64,000 nt of DNA from JAWKJY01 sp041393535 (GTDB lineage: Bacteria > Actinomycetota > Thermoleophilia > Gaiellales > Gaiellaceae), in NCBI GenBank assembly GCA_041393535.1, contig JAWKJY010000003.1, forward strand, positions 62,001 through 126,000, read 5' to 3'. Position numbers and translations under genes: made by a program. The notes below the pieces were generated by a model, which was not told the origin of the DNA, ran no database searches, and worked only from the letters and a program-made list of their open reading frames with translations. Shown here one piece after another: positions 7,410 to 16,363 of the stretch. Within the stretch, counting starts at the first letter, position 1. Each line of letters begins with the position of its first letter.

Positions 7410-8554
7410 CGTGCGAAGCCGGGGAGCAGCGGCACGACCTCGGCGGCGAACCGCCGCAGCTGCTCGAAGAAGACCGCCTTCGGCATGCCCTCGGGCCAGT
7501 GGAGCATCAGCTGGTCGAGGCCGGGATAGCGCTCCTCGAGGGCACGGATGCGCTCGGCGACGTGCTCCGGCGGGCCGCAGAGCCAGGCGCCCTGCGCGAC
7601 GCCGTCCTCGATCCGCGGCGAGCCCGATGGTGCGCCGGGCGAGCCCCACTGGCGGCCCTCCTCGTCCGTGTAGCGCACGATGCCGAAGGCCGAGAACCAC
7701 TTGTACCGCTCGTCGTGGTAGGGCTCGACCTCGCGCATGGCCTGCTCGACGCTGTCGCCGAGGTAGAGCCCGACGCCGACGCAGACGTCCTCCCCGAGCG
7801 CGACGTCCCGCCCGACGGCGGCCGCCTCCTCCTGGAACTGCCGCAGCCAGCCGTCGAGGATCCGCTCGCCGGTCAGGGTGACCATCCCCTTGATCCCGCG
7901 CGGCACCATCCAGGCGATCGAGCGGCCCGACGAGATCGCCTGCCAGAGCTCGAGCGGCCGGTTCAGCGGGCGCGGCACCAGGCTGACGTCCTCGAGCTGG
8001 TAGCCGCGGTACGGGATGCGGGGCGGCACGGTGTAGTGCGCGCCGTCGTGGCGGAAGGAGTCCTCCGTGAGCGCCTTGACGAGCAGCTCCACCTGCTCCT
8101 CGAACAGCGCGCGGTTGGCCTCCTGGTCGAGCATCGGCGCGCCGAACGACTCCACCTCGCGGCTGTGGTAGCCGCGCGCGATCCCGAGCACGACGCGGCC
8201 GCCCGTGACGATGTCCGCGAAGGCGTAGTCCTCCGCGAGCCGGATCGGATGCCACATCGGCAGGACGTTGAAGGCGCAGCCGAACTCGAGGCGCTGCGTC
8301 TGGGTCGCGAGCCAGGTGTTCAGCAGGATCAGGTTCGGGAAGACCTCGTAGCCCTCGCGCTGGAAGTGGTGCTCCGCCGTCCAGAGGCGGTGGAAGCCGA
8401 GCTCCTCCATCAGCTGCGCGAGCTCCCGGGCCGTCCAGTACGCCTCCGCGAACCGCTCGGGCGGCTGGCGCCGCGCGTCGGGCGCCGTGCCCTCGAGGCC
8501 GATGTCGTCGAGGTCGAGGCTGCCGACGTAGAGGACGGAGAGCTTGCTGATCAC
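7406..8554 (-). CDS. LLM class flavin-dependent oxidoreductase
   Basis: The 382-residue protein belongs to the bacterial luciferase-like family (TIM barrel, FMN or F420). It shows LGFHRLWTAEHHFQREGYE near residue 55, the barrel strands RLEFGCAFNVLPMWHPIRLAED, VLGIARGYHSRE, and a C-terminal LCGPPEHVAERI. The long insert around 150-250 is like the alkanal monooxygenase branch. The GTG at 8554 is chosen because TAGACT lies 7 nt upstream. It is translationally coupled to the GNAT gene. The substrate is unknown. Confidence 0.87.
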   Translation of the reverse strand: MISKLSVLYVGSLDLDDIGLEGTAPDARRQPPERFAEAYWTARELAQLMEELGFHRLWTAEHHFQREGYEVFPNLILLNTWLATQTQRLEFGCAFNVLPMWHPIRLAEDYAFADIVTGGRVVLGIARGYHSREVESFGAPMLDQEANRALFEEQVELLVKALTEDSFRHDGAHYTVPPRIPYRGYQLEDVSLVPRPLNRPLELWQAISSGRSIAWMVPRGIKGMVTLTGERILDGWLRQFQEEAAAVGRDVALGEDVCVGVGLYLGDSVEQAMREVEPYHDERYKWFSAFGIVRYTDEEGRQWGSPGAPSGSPRIEDGVAQGAWLCGPPEHVAERIRALEERYPGLDQLMLHWPEGMPKAVFFEQLRRFAAEVVPLLPGFAR

Positions 8555-8672
8555 GGGATCGAGTCTATGCGGACGACCGGCTCGAACGCCGGGTCGAGAC
8601 TGTCCGTTCGGGACGGGTCGGGACGGATCGTCACGCAATCGTCACGAAGGCGCGCGCGATCCGCGCGCCGTT

Positions 8673-9081
8673 CGGCGCTAGGCTCGTTGCCGGCGGCACG
8701 TGGTACCCCCACCCTGGGTGGGAGACCAGGCGGGGTGTCCCGAACGGGCACGTCCAGATCGGACGGGTCCGGCCCCGGGGTGGTGATCGGCCCGCAGGCC
8801 GATCCCGGGCACGCGCCCTTCGCCGACCACGCGCGCTGCCGCGGCCGGCTCTCGGGCGACGGCCCGTGCGGCGGCGACCCTGGCTCGCGGCGCCGACCCC
8901 GGCCGCGGGCCGTGCGGGACGGTCGAGCCGCTGCCGCCCGGCGTCGAGCGTCGCCGGCGCGACGGGGCCGACGGTGCGACCCCAGCCGCGGGTCGCGCGT
9001 CCCGGGGCGTGAAGAGCGGGCGCGCGCCACGACGCTTAGGCCCGTTCGCCCGAGCGTCTGCCGTCGGGCCGACACGGCCCG
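8673..9081 (+). ncRNA. Candidate structured non-coding RNA, copy A
   Basis: The 567-bp gap between two leftward genes (8555-9121) has no convincing protein frame but starts with a 52-bp block (8673-8724) shared, apart from one missing C, with the gap at 16051. The block begins with a TAGGCT -10 box (8679-8684) pointing rightward. It continues with a CCCAC/GTGGG stem, a perfect GATCGGCC/GGCCGATC hairpin (8785-8804), other GC-rich inverted repeats, and a CGGGCCG/CGGCCCG hairpin (9065-9081) that could terminate both this RNA and greA. An indel in the shared block changes the frame between copies, which argues against protein coding. Confidence 0.5.
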
Positions 9082-9121
9082 GCCGCAGTCCGAACCCCTC
9101 GGGAGCGGGCGGGCGGGCGTC

Positions 9122-9595
9122 TCAGACGTTGCGGATCGAGACGATCCGCGCCTTCCAGGAGCCGCGCGGGGCGCTCACCTCGACGGTGTCGCCGACGCGC
9201 GCGCCGAGGAGCGCAGTGCCGAGCGGCGAGTCCGGGGATGAGGCGCCAGGGCCGCCGACGGAGGAGATCTCCACCTCCATCCGCTCGCCGTCCTCGTCCT
9301 CGATCTCGACCGTCGAGCCGATCATCACCTCGTCGCTCGCAGCGACGGCGTCGGCGTCGATCACGACGGCGTTCTCGAGCCGGGCGCGGAGCATCGTGAT
9401 CCGCCGCTCGAGCAGGCCCTGCTCGTTCTTCGCGGCGTGGTACTCGAAGTTCTCGGACAGGTCGCCGAACTCGCGCGCGCGCTTGATCGCCTCGACGACC
9501 TCCTGCCGGCGCGGGCCCTCGAGCTCGGCGAGCTCGGCCAGCAGCGCCTCGTGCTGGGAGGGGGTCAGGTGCTGCTGCTTCGTGGGGTCGGCCAT
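9122..9595 (-). CDS. greA: Transcription elongation factor GreA
   Basis: The 157-residue protein matches GreA in length and order. An N-terminal coiled coil (about 12-80) carries the acidic tip motif DLSENFEYHAAKNEQ, which reaches the polymerase active site to stimulate cleavage of backtracked RNA. The C-terminal FKBP-like domain has the family DSPLGTALLGARVGDTVEV. The ATG is preceded by CACCAT at 6 nt, a leaderless-type arrangement. It is followed by the candidate RNA region rather than an operon partner. Confidence 0.95.
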   Translation of the reverse strand: MADPTKQQHLTPSQHEALLAELAELEGPRRQEVVEAIKRAREFGDLSENFEYHAAKNEQGLLERRITMLRARLENAVVIDADAVAASDEVMIGSTVEIEDEDGERMEVEISSVGGPGASSPDSPLGTALLGARVGDTVEVSAPRGSWKARIVSIRNV

Positions 9596-9672
9596 CCCGC
9601 AATGGTGCGGACCGGGGGCCGGGAGCGCAAGTGGCGCGACGGCCGCGCGGCGGCCGTCGCGCCCGCGCGAGG

Positions 9673-9894
9673 TCACATCATCCCGACCGAGATGAACCTC
9701 AGCCAGAAGAAGCCGCCGGCGATCAGGAGGACGAGGAAGACGGTCGCGCCGACGACCTCCGCCTTCTGGCGCGTGGTCACGTGGCCCTCCTGGCTGAGCA
9801 CGTGCGCCGCGGTGGTCAGGAACACCCCGATCCCGCCGACCACGACGATCAGCAGCACGAGCGTTCCGAGCAGGGCCCTGGTGGCTTCGCCCAC
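9673..9894 (-). CDS. Two-helix small membrane protein
   Basis: This 73-residue protein has two hydrophobic helices, ALLGTLVLLIVVVGGIGVFL and VVGATVFLVLLIAGGFFWL, joined by a polar loop HVLSQEGHVTTRQKAE. The GTG start is supported by an AGGAGG ribosome site five bases upstream. I do not recognise the family. It lies between the drug transporter and greA, with no obvious functional link. Confidence 0.7.
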   Translation of the reverse strand: MGEATRALLGTLVLLIVVVGGIGVFLTTAAHVLSQEGHVTTRQKAEVVGATVFLVLLIAGGFFWLRFISVGMM

Positions 9895-9977
9895 GAGATC
9901 CTCCTCTGTCGGTTGACGGAGGAATACGCCTCGCCGGTGCCCGTGGACATCGGGGAGATCCCCGATCCCGATCCGGG

Positions 9978-11447
9978 TCAGGCCCGGGCCGACACGACGG
10001 CTCGCGGAGCGCGGTGGCGCGGCAGCCCGAGGGCGACGACCAGCGCGACGAGCGTCGCCCCCGTCGACGCCCAGAAGGCCGCGACGAAGCCGGACTCGGC
10101 GGGAACCTCCGTCCCGGCGAGCAGCGTCCCGGCGAGGATCGCGGCCACCACCTGCCCGCCGATCACCTGCCCGACCGTCCGCATGACGCTGTTGATCCCG
10201 GTCGCCACGCCGGTCTGCTCGATCTCGACCGCATCGGTGATCACGCGCGGCATCAGCGCCAGCACGAAGCCCATGCCGGTGCCCCACGGGACCATGGTCA
10301 GCAGGACCTGCCACGGCTCGTCGTGGAAGAGCGCCAGCGCACCCGTGCCGACGGCCATGAGCGCGAGCCCGACCGCGATCAGGCTGCGGGCCCGGAGCCG
10401 CTGGCCGAGCGCGCCCGCGAGCGGGCCGGCGATCACGATCGAGATCGAGGCCGGCAGGATCAGCAGGCCCGTGACCGTCGCGCTCGCGCCGAAGCCGTAG
10501 TCGACGAGGCGCGCCACCTCGGGCTCGAGCCCGCGCGGCACCTCCGCGAGCAGGGGCACCGGCACGAACGTCGCGAACATGCCGAAGCCGGCCACGAGGG
10601 CGACGAGGTTCGTGAGCAGCACCGGCCGCCGCCCGAGCATCCGCATGTCGACGAGCGGCGCCGCCACGCGCAGCTCGACGCGCCACCAGAGCCCGAAGAC
10701 CACGGCCGCGGCGGCGAAGAGCCCGAGGATGCGCGCGGACGCCCAGCCCCAGGCCTGGGCCTCGGTCAGGGCGAGCAGCAGGCAGACGAGCCCCGCCGCG
10801 AGCAACCCCGCGCCGGCCATGTCCGGCCGCGTGCGCGGCTGCCGTTGCGAATGCGGCACGACCAGCCAGGTCAGGACGAGCGCGATGCCGACCGCGATCG
10901 CGCTCGCGGCGAAGATCCAGCGCCACGAGAGGTGGTCGACGATCAGCCCCGACAGGATCAGGCCGAGCCCGCCGCCCACGCCGGCCGTCCCCGAGATCAC
11001 GCCCAGGCCGAAGCCGACGCGGTCGCGGGGGAGCTGGTCGCGGACGACCGCGAACGCGAGCGGGTACATCGCGCCGCCGACGCCCTGGACGGCGCGGAAC
11101 GCGATCAGCGACCAGATGTCCCAGGCGAGCGTCGCCCCGACGCAGCCGACGAGGAAGACGACGAGCGTCGCGAGCAGGAGCCGGCGCCTGCCGTACTGGT
11201 CGCCGAGCCTGCCGAGGATCGGCGTCGCGACGGACGCGGTGACGAGGAACGACGTGAGCACCCACGTCGTCCAGGTGGTCGAGGCGCCGAGCTCCCGCTG
11301 GAACGCCGGTAGCGCCGGGACGACCATCGTCTGCAGCAGCCCGTACGGCGTGATCCCCGCCGTCAGCACCGCGAGGAGCACCGCCGACCGCGGCTGCCCG
11401 CTCATCCCTCCCGACTCCCGGTCGAGCGATCGCCCGCTCCTGCGCAC
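9978..11447 (-). CDS. MFS transporter, DHA2/EmrB-like
   Basis: The 489-residue protein has the length and about 14 hydrophobic helices of DHA2 drug:H+ antiporters. It has the motif A-like loop LGRLGDQYGRRRLLL between helices 2 and 3 and the motif C-like GVISGTAGVGGGLGLILSG in helix 5. It is an inner-membrane exporter; the substrate is unknown. The GTG at 11447 has AGGAGG four bases upstream. An ATG at 11405 (MSGQPRSAV), just before helix 1, is the alternative start. Confidence 0.88.
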   Translation of the reverse strand: MRRSGRSLDRESGGMSGQPRSAVLLAVLTAGITPYGLLQTMVVPALPAFQRELGASTTWTTWVLTSFLVTASVATPILGRLGDQYGRRRLLLATLVVFLVGCVGATLAWDIWSLIAFRAVQGVGGAMYPLAFAVVRDQLPRDRVGFGLGVISGTAGVGGGLGLILSGLIVDHLSWRWIFAASAIAVGIALVLTWLVVPHSQRQPRTRPDMAGAGLLAAGLVCLLLALTEAQAWGWASARILGLFAAAAVVFGLWWRVELRVAAPLVDMRMLGRRPVLLTNLVALVAGFGMFATFVPVPLLAEVPRGLEPEVARLVDYGFGASATVTGLLILPASISIVIAGPLAGALGQRLRARSLIAVGLALMAVGTGALALFHDEPWQVLLTMVPWGTGMGFVLALMPRVITDAVEIEQTGVATGINSVMRTVGQVIGGQVVAAILAGTLLAGTEVPAESGFVAAFWASTGATLVALVVALGLPRHRAPRAVVSARA

Positions 11448-11504
11448 CCCGCCTCCTGCTCGGCTGCGCGCCAGTCTGTCAGGGACGGACGGCGCGGGGC
11501 GCCG

Positions 11505-13310
11505 CTAGCGCGCGCGGCGCCGCTGCGTGCCCGACCGGACGATCGTCGTGGCCGTCGAGGCCTGGCTCGCGGCCTGGAGCACGGCGAGCGTCGCGAGCAG
11601 CTCCTTGCCGAACGAGCCGCCGTAGTACCCGAGCGCGGGGGAGGCCCAGTAGGGCACCTCGGCGTCGCCGACGCGCACCGTGCGCACCTCCGGCGCGGCC
11701 CCGTCGGAGACGTGCGTCGCGCATGCCTGGCAGACCGGGACGGCCCGCGTCGTCCCGCCCTCCGGCGCCCAGGTGACGTCGATCACCGACGGGCCGTGCC
11801 GCGGATCGAAGAAGCAGGGCGGCCGGAGCGCGGGCGGCTCGTGCCCGGCGAGGCGGGCCTTCGCCGAGGCCATCGCGTAGCGGCCGTCGGCGATCGCCTC
11901 GGCGACGCGGCGCAGCTCGGTCGCGGTCCGTGCGCGGCCGAGCAGGCGGTTCGCCTCGTCGTAGCGCGTCACGGCGTGGGCGTAGTCCGCCTTCGCCTCC
12001 GGGGTCGCGGTCGGCATCTCGACGTCGAGGTCGAGCGCGGCGATGTCCTCACCGAGCGCCTGGAGGTCGCCCTGCGCCTCGTCGCGCACCTCGTCCGCGA
12101 GCTGCCGCTCGCCGCGCCGCCGCCGTAGCTGCTTCGACCCGACCGTCGCGAGGCCTGCGAGCACCAGCACGCCGGGGATCGCGAACAGGCCGATCGGCGG
12201 CCCGGAGCCCCCGTCGCCGGCGGGTGCGGCCTCGGGCGCCTCGGACGAGAACGGCGCCGATGGGCGCTCGACCGGTGCGGGCGCCGGGGACGGCTGCTCG
12301 GGCGGGGGAGGCGGGGCGGGCGGGTTCTCCGCGTACCGCTCGACGTCGCGGACGAAGGCCTCGAGGACGGTCGAGGGTGCGTCGGCCAGGCCCGGGCCGG
12401 TGTCGAGCGCCCCGGCCCGGATCGCCTCGAGGTCATCGTCGGGCACGAGGGTCGAGCTCGCCACGAGCTGGTCGCCCACGACCGCCGCGTAGGTGCCGTC
12501 GAGGCCGACCCCGTTGCGGATCCGCTGGAGCACCGCGTCGGGCTGGCCGGAAGAGGAGGGGAGGACGGCGAGGAAGACGGGCGTCGAGGAGGCGCGCAGC
12601 GTCCGCTGGAGCCGCTCGACGTCGCTCCCGGAGAACGGCACCGCCGCTGCGGGCGACCAGATCACCAGCTGCGAGGCGAGCGACGCGATGCCCGCCTCGA
12701 GGTCGTAGGCCGCCGGCACGAGCTCGATCCGCGCGAACTCCGTCAGCGACGACCCCGCGTTCGGCGTGAACGGGCTGGCGGAGCCGAACCCTGCGCGCAC
12801 GCGGAGGACGAGGGTCCGACCGACCGTCGCCTCGCGGCCGACGCGGACCGATCCCGGCAACCGCACCGCCTCGCCCGGGTTGAGCCCCGCGCGGTAGCCG
12901 TCCACGGCGCTCCAGAGGACGTCGCCCGGCTCGGCCTCGATCACCGACGGGCCGGAGTCGCTGCGCAGGAACGGGTGCACGATGCGGCCGGCGCGGTCGG
13001 CCGGGTAGTCGCCGCCGCGGGTGAGCGTGTCCGGGAAGGCGATGCCCCGGAGCTCGAGGCCGTCGTCGGTCGCCTCGTCGGCGTCCGGTCCGCCCTCCGG
13101 CGTGATCACGTCGACGAACAGGGTCAGGCCGACGAGGTCACCCGCGTTGCGCAGCGTGACGGCGAACCCGACGGTCTCGCCCTGGAGCGCGCTCGTCGGC
13201 GCCTCGACGTCGATCTCGGGCACCGCGTCGGCGCGTGCGGCCGCGGGCAGCGCGAGGGCGGCCGCCAGGCCGAGCGAGGCGAGGACGCGGATCGACGGGC
13301 TCGTCGGCAC
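11505..13310 (-). CDS. Membrane-anchored exported protein with cytoplasmic Cys-containing tail
   Basis: The protein has 601 residues. A signal peptide (about 1-27) precedes an extracellular beta-rich domain that begins like a CARDB fold (VEAPTSALQGETVGFAVTLRNAGD). A Pro-rich linker (APPPPPEQPSPAPAP) leads to one membrane helix near residue 375 (IGLFAIPGVLVLAGLATV). A cytoplasmic part follows with a helical segment and a possible metal site CFFDPRH...CQAC. The C-terminus ends in YYGGSFGKELLATLAVLQAA. No named family fits. GTG is chosen because CACACT lies 7 nt upstream. It is divergent from the calcium-repeat protein at 13384. Confidence 0.72.
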   Translation of the reverse strand: MPTSPSIRVLASLGLAAALALPAAARADAVPEIDVEAPTSALQGETVGFAVTLRNAGDLVGLTLFVDVITPEGGPDADEATDDGLELRGIAFPDTLTRGGDYPADRAGRIVHPFLRSDSGPSVIEAEPGDVLWSAVDGYRAGLNPGEAVRLPGSVRVGREATVGRTLVLRVRAGFGSASPFTPNAGSSLTEFARIELVPAAYDLEAGIASLASQLVIWSPAAAVPFSGSDVERLQRTLRASSTPVFLAVLPSSSGQPDAVLQRIRNGVGLDGTYAAVVGDQLVASSTLVPDDDLEAIRAGALDTGPGLADAPSTVLEAFVRDVERYAENPPAPPPPPEQPSPAPAPVERPSAPFSSEAPEAAPAGDGGSGPPIGLFAIPGVLVLAGLATVGSKQLRRRRGERQLADEVRDEAQGDLQALGEDIAALDLDVEMPTATPEAKADYAHAVTRYDEANRLLGRARTATELRRVAEAIADGRYAMASAKARLAGHEPPALRPPCFFDPRHGPSVIDVTWAPEGGTTRAVPVCQACATHVSDGAAPEVRTVRVGDAEVPYWASPALGYYGGSFGKELLATLAVLQAASQASTATTIVRSGTQRRRAR

Positions 13311-13383
13311 TCGGCGAAGTGTGCCTGCGCCACCGGCCGGGCTCGTCCCTCAAGCCGGTCGGCGGCCGGTCGATCACCGTCGC

Positions 13384-15015
13384 ATGGGAATCGCCGCTCG
13401 GCTCCGCCTCGCCCTGCTCCTGATCGCCCTCGTCGCCGTCCCGTCGGCCGGGGCGGTGACCCGGATCGGGTCGGAGACGGCGGACCCCACGGGCACGTTC
13501 TCGGCCATCTCGATTCCGGGCGGCAGCGTGCTGATCACGCTCGCCGATCCGCGGCCGGAGAGCGTCGCGGTCGCCCCGGCGGCCGGCGTGATCGTCCGCT
13601 GGCGCTCGTACGAGTTCTCGGGCACCGTGCCCGCCGCCCTCGCCGTCGTGCGTCGCACGACCGGCGACAGCCACCGGCTCGTCGGGCTCGGCCGCTCGAC
13701 CCGCGTCACGAGCCAGCTCTTCACGCTGCCCGAGCGCCTGCCGATCGCCGCCGGCGACGGGATCGGCGTCACCCACACGGACACGGTCTTCAGCTACTTC
13801 TTCTGGACGCAGGACGACGCGGGCGCGTCGTACGGGATCTTCTCCGGGCTGACGGTCGGCGGGCCTTCCGCAGCCCCCGGCACGACGAACACCGGCCGGG
13901 CCATGGCGCTGAACGCCGACATCGAGCCGGACGCCGACGCGGACGGCTGGGGCGACGAGACCCAGGACACGTGTCCGGGCGTCGCGAGCCAGGACCAGAC
14001 CGACACGGACGGCAACGGGCAGGGGAACGTCTGCGACGCCGACGACGACGGCGACGGGCTCTCCGACGCGGCCGAGGGAACGGCGGGAACGAACCCGCTC
14101 GTCGCTGACACGGACGCCGATGGCCTCGGCGACGCGCTCGAGGTCACCGCCGGCACGAGCCCGCTGCTCGCGGACACGGACTCCGACGGCCTGACCGATC
14201 CGGTCGAGCTCGCGCTCGGCACGCAGCCGCTGGTCGCCGACAGCGACGGCGACGGGACGGACGACGGCGCCGACGGCTGCCCGCTCGTCGCCGGGACGGC
14301 CGCCGGCTGTCCGCCGCCGCCCGCGCCTCCCGCCCCGGCGCCCGCTCCCGCTCCTCCCGCACCCGCGCCTCCCGCCCCGGCGCCCGCTCCCGCGCCCAAC
14401 CAGCCGCCGACGGTCCGCTTCGCGGCGCCCGTCGAGGCGACGACGCTCGCACCCGGCAGCTCGCTCGAGCTGGTGCTCGAGGCCGCCGACGACGTCGCGG
14501 TCTCCTCGATCGAGGTGCTCGACGGCGGCACGACCGTCTGCCGGCTCACGGAGCCGCCGTACCGCTGCGCCTTCTCGCCCACCGGAGCGACCGTCGGCAG
14601 CCGGACGCTCGTCGCGATCGCGCGCGACGGCGGCGGCTCGGCGGGAACCGCGTCCGTCGGTGTCGTCGTCCCCCGCTTCTCGGCCACGGGCCTGAGCGCA
14701 GGGGCCTTTGCCACGCAGCTCGTCGGGCGCACCCAGCTCACGATCTCCGGGCGGCTCGAGCTCCCGACCGCGGTCGCGCCTGCCGACGGCTGCTACGGGC
14801 GCGTGCCGATCCGCGTCAGGCGCGGCAAGACGACCCTGCGCTGGACGCGCGTGGCGCTCGACCGCACCTGCCGGTTCCGCGCAGGGCTCGTGCTGGTGGG
14901 CCGGATGGCCCGGCCCGGGCAGAGGCTCGCCGTCGACGTGTCCTTCGCGGGGAACCGCGCCGTCGCGCCCGTTCGCGCGCGGACGCAGTCGATCGTCCTG
15001 CCCGGCGGCGCCTGA
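13384..15015 (+). CDS. Secreted protein with thrombospondin type 3 (calcium-binding) repeats
   Basis: The 543-residue protein has a signal peptide (ARLRLALLLIALVAVPSAGA). An N-terminal beta domain is followed, at about 180-300, by repeated Asp-rich loops such as DADADGWGDETQDTCPG, DTDGNGQGNVCDADDDGDGLSD and DTDADGLGD, the calcium sites of TSP type 3 repeats. A Pro-Ala linker (about 310-345) leads to an Ig-like domain (VRFAAPVEATTLAPGSSLELVLEAADD) and a Cys-containing beta C-terminus. It is probably a surface or adhesion protein. It shares the 73-bp gap with the divergent gene at 13310. Confidence 0.82.
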   Translation: MGIAARLRLALLLIALVAVPSAGAVTRIGSETADPTGTFSAISIPGGSVLITLADPRPESVAVAPAAGVIVRWRSYEFSGTVPAALAVVRRTTGDSHRLVGLGRSTRVTSQLFTLPERLPIAAGDGIGVTHTDTVFSYFFWTQDDAGASYGIFSGLTVGGPSAAPGTTNTGRAMALNADIEPDADADGWGDETQDTCPGVASQDQTDTDGNGQGNVCDADDDGDGLSDAAEGTAGTNPLVADTDADGLGDALEVTAGTSPLLADTDSDGLTDPVELALGTQPLVADSDGDGTDDGADGCPLVAGTAAGCPPPPAPPAPAPAPAPPAPAPPAPAPAPAPNQPPTVRFAAPVEATTLAPGSSLELVLEAADDVAVSSIEVLDGGTTVCRLTEPPYRCAFSPTGATVGSRTLVAIARDGGGSAGTASVGVVVPRFSATGLSAGAFATQLVGRTQLTISGRLELPTAVAPADGCYGRVPIRVRRGKTTLRWTRVALDRTCRFRAGLVLVGRMARPGQRLAVDVSFAGNRAVAPVRARTQSIVLPGGA

Positions 15016-15036
15016 GCCGCGCCCCGACTGGCGCGC

Positions 15037-15825
15037 CTACCGACCGGTCCAGGTCGGCTGGCGCTTGTCGAGGAAGGCGCAGATGCCCTCCTGGGCGTCC
15101 GCCGCGAGCGCGTTCGTCACCATCACCGACCGGGTCAGGTCGTAGGCGCGGTGCTCGTCCAGCTCGACCTGCGCGTAGAAGGCCTCCTTGCCGATCCCGA
15201 TCGTCAGCGGGCTCGAGGCCGTGATGCTCGTGGCGAGCTCCTGGACGGCGTCCTCGAGCGCGTCGGCCGGGACGATCCGGTTGACGAGGCCCCAGTCGAG
15301 CGCCGTCGCGGCGTCGATCGGCTGGCCGGTGAGGAGCATCTGCAGCGCGCGCTTGCGTCCCACGGCGCGGGAGAGCGGCACCATGGGGGTCGAGCAGAAG
15401 AGGCCGATCTTCACGCCCGGGGTGGCGAAGCGCGCGTCGTCGGCGGCGACGGCGAGGTCGCACGAGGCCACGAGCTGGCACCCGGCCGCGGTCGCGATCC
15501 CGTGCACCTTGGCGATCACGGGCTGGGGCAGCCGGTGGATCGTCTCCATCATCACGGTGCAGACGTCGAAGAGGTGCTGGTAGAACGCCACGTCCTGCCC
15601 GGTCATCTCCGACAGGTCGTGGCCCGCGGAGAAGGCGGGGCCGGCGCCCTCGATCAGGACGACCCGCGCGTCCGCGTCGCCGCGGAGCTCGTTCAGCGTC
15701 GCGATCAGCTCCTCCATCAGCGCGAGCGAGAGCGCGTTGCGGCGCTCCGGGCGGTTGAGCGTGATGCGGACGACCGGGCCCTCCCGGCCGACGAGCAGGT
15801 TGCGCGTCTCGGTCAGCGTGTCCAT
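15037..15825 (-). CDS. Enoyl-CoA hydratase/isomerase, ECHDC3-like
   Basis: The 262-residue crotonase-fold protein has the CoA oxyanion-hole segments AFSAGHDLSEMTG and HGIATAAGCQLVASCDLAVA. The following stretch, ATPGVKIGLFCSTPMVPLSRAVG, is close to the ECHDC3 subgroup. Classical hydratases carry two catalytic Glu; I see only part of that pattern, so the reaction may differ from beta-oxidation hydration. The ATG has GGAGAGG four bases upstream. A TACGCT box about 25 nt before the ATG is the likely -10. Confidence 0.87.
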   Translation of the reverse strand: MDTLTETRNLLVGREGPVVRITLNRPERRNALSLALMEELIATLNELRGDADARVVLIEGAGPAFSAGHDLSEMTGQDVAFYQHLFDVCTVMMETIHRLPQPVIAKVHGIATAAGCQLVASCDLAVAADDARFATPGVKIGLFCSTPMVPLSRAVGRKRALQMLLTGQPIDAATALDWGLVNRIVPADALEDAVQELATSITASSPLTIGIGKEAFYAQVELDEHRAYDLTRSVMVTNALAADAQEGICAFLDKRQPTWTGR

Positions 15826-16050
15826 GCCTCTCCTTCGCCGGGGTCGTGGAAAGCGTAGTCCGTTCGGCACCGTCCCCGGGCCGGGGGCGGGGCGCACGTT
15901 GCGATCGCTGCGGCCCCGGGGTGCGGTCGAGCCTGTCGTCCGGGCGGCAGGCTCGACGCGCCTCGCCCGGCTCGGGCCCGTGCGCGGCGGACGGCTGTGG
16001 AGGAATCGGCACACGATCGGCGCACCCGCGTGTCAGTCACGTGCGTGATC

Positions 16051-16346
16051 CGGCGCTAGGCTCGTTGCCGGCGGCACGTGGTACCCCACCCTGGGTGGGA
16101 GTCCCGAGGACGGGGCCGAACGGGACGCGGCCGGCGGAGACATGTCCGAGTCGGACATGTCCGCGGGCGGACGCCTGGCGGCGGGCCGTCGGGCTCGCCC
16201 GCTCGTGCGGCGTGCCGCCGTCACGAGCGGACGCTGGACGCCCGCCCGCCGTGGGGCCGCGGTCGGCGCACCCGTCGCGCTGCCCGTCCGGCCGTCCTGC
16301 AGCCGGCGGACGAGCAGCGGCGGGGACGCGCGGTGCGCGCCCCGCC
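16051..16346 (+). ncRNA. Candidate structured non-coding RNA, copy B
   Basis: The block at 16051-16101 matches the 8673 element except for one base and contains the same rightward TAGGCT -10 (16057-16062). After it come a perfect hairpin with 11-nt arms GACATGTCCGA and TCGGACATGTC (16139-16161) and further inverted repeats. A final GGGGaCGCGC/GCGCGCCCC hairpin near 16323-16345 precedes the opposing LLM gene. No convincing protein frame is present in the gap. The 225 bp before it (15826-16050) hold only the enoyl-CoA hydratase promoter region and nothing else I can identify. Confidence 0.5.
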
Positions 16347-16363
16347 ACGGCTCGACGCTGCGG

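Noticed and set aside
8673..9081. tmRNA, 6S RNA, RNase P RNA or SRP RNA as identity of the non-coding elements
   Set aside because: None of the diagnostic conserved sequences of these RNAs is present in either copy.
9437..9595. CRISPR or tandem-repeat arrays anywhere in the window
   Set aside because: Apparent repeats are codon-level Ala/Arg/Asp patterns in GC-rich genes; no regularly spaced identical repeats were found.
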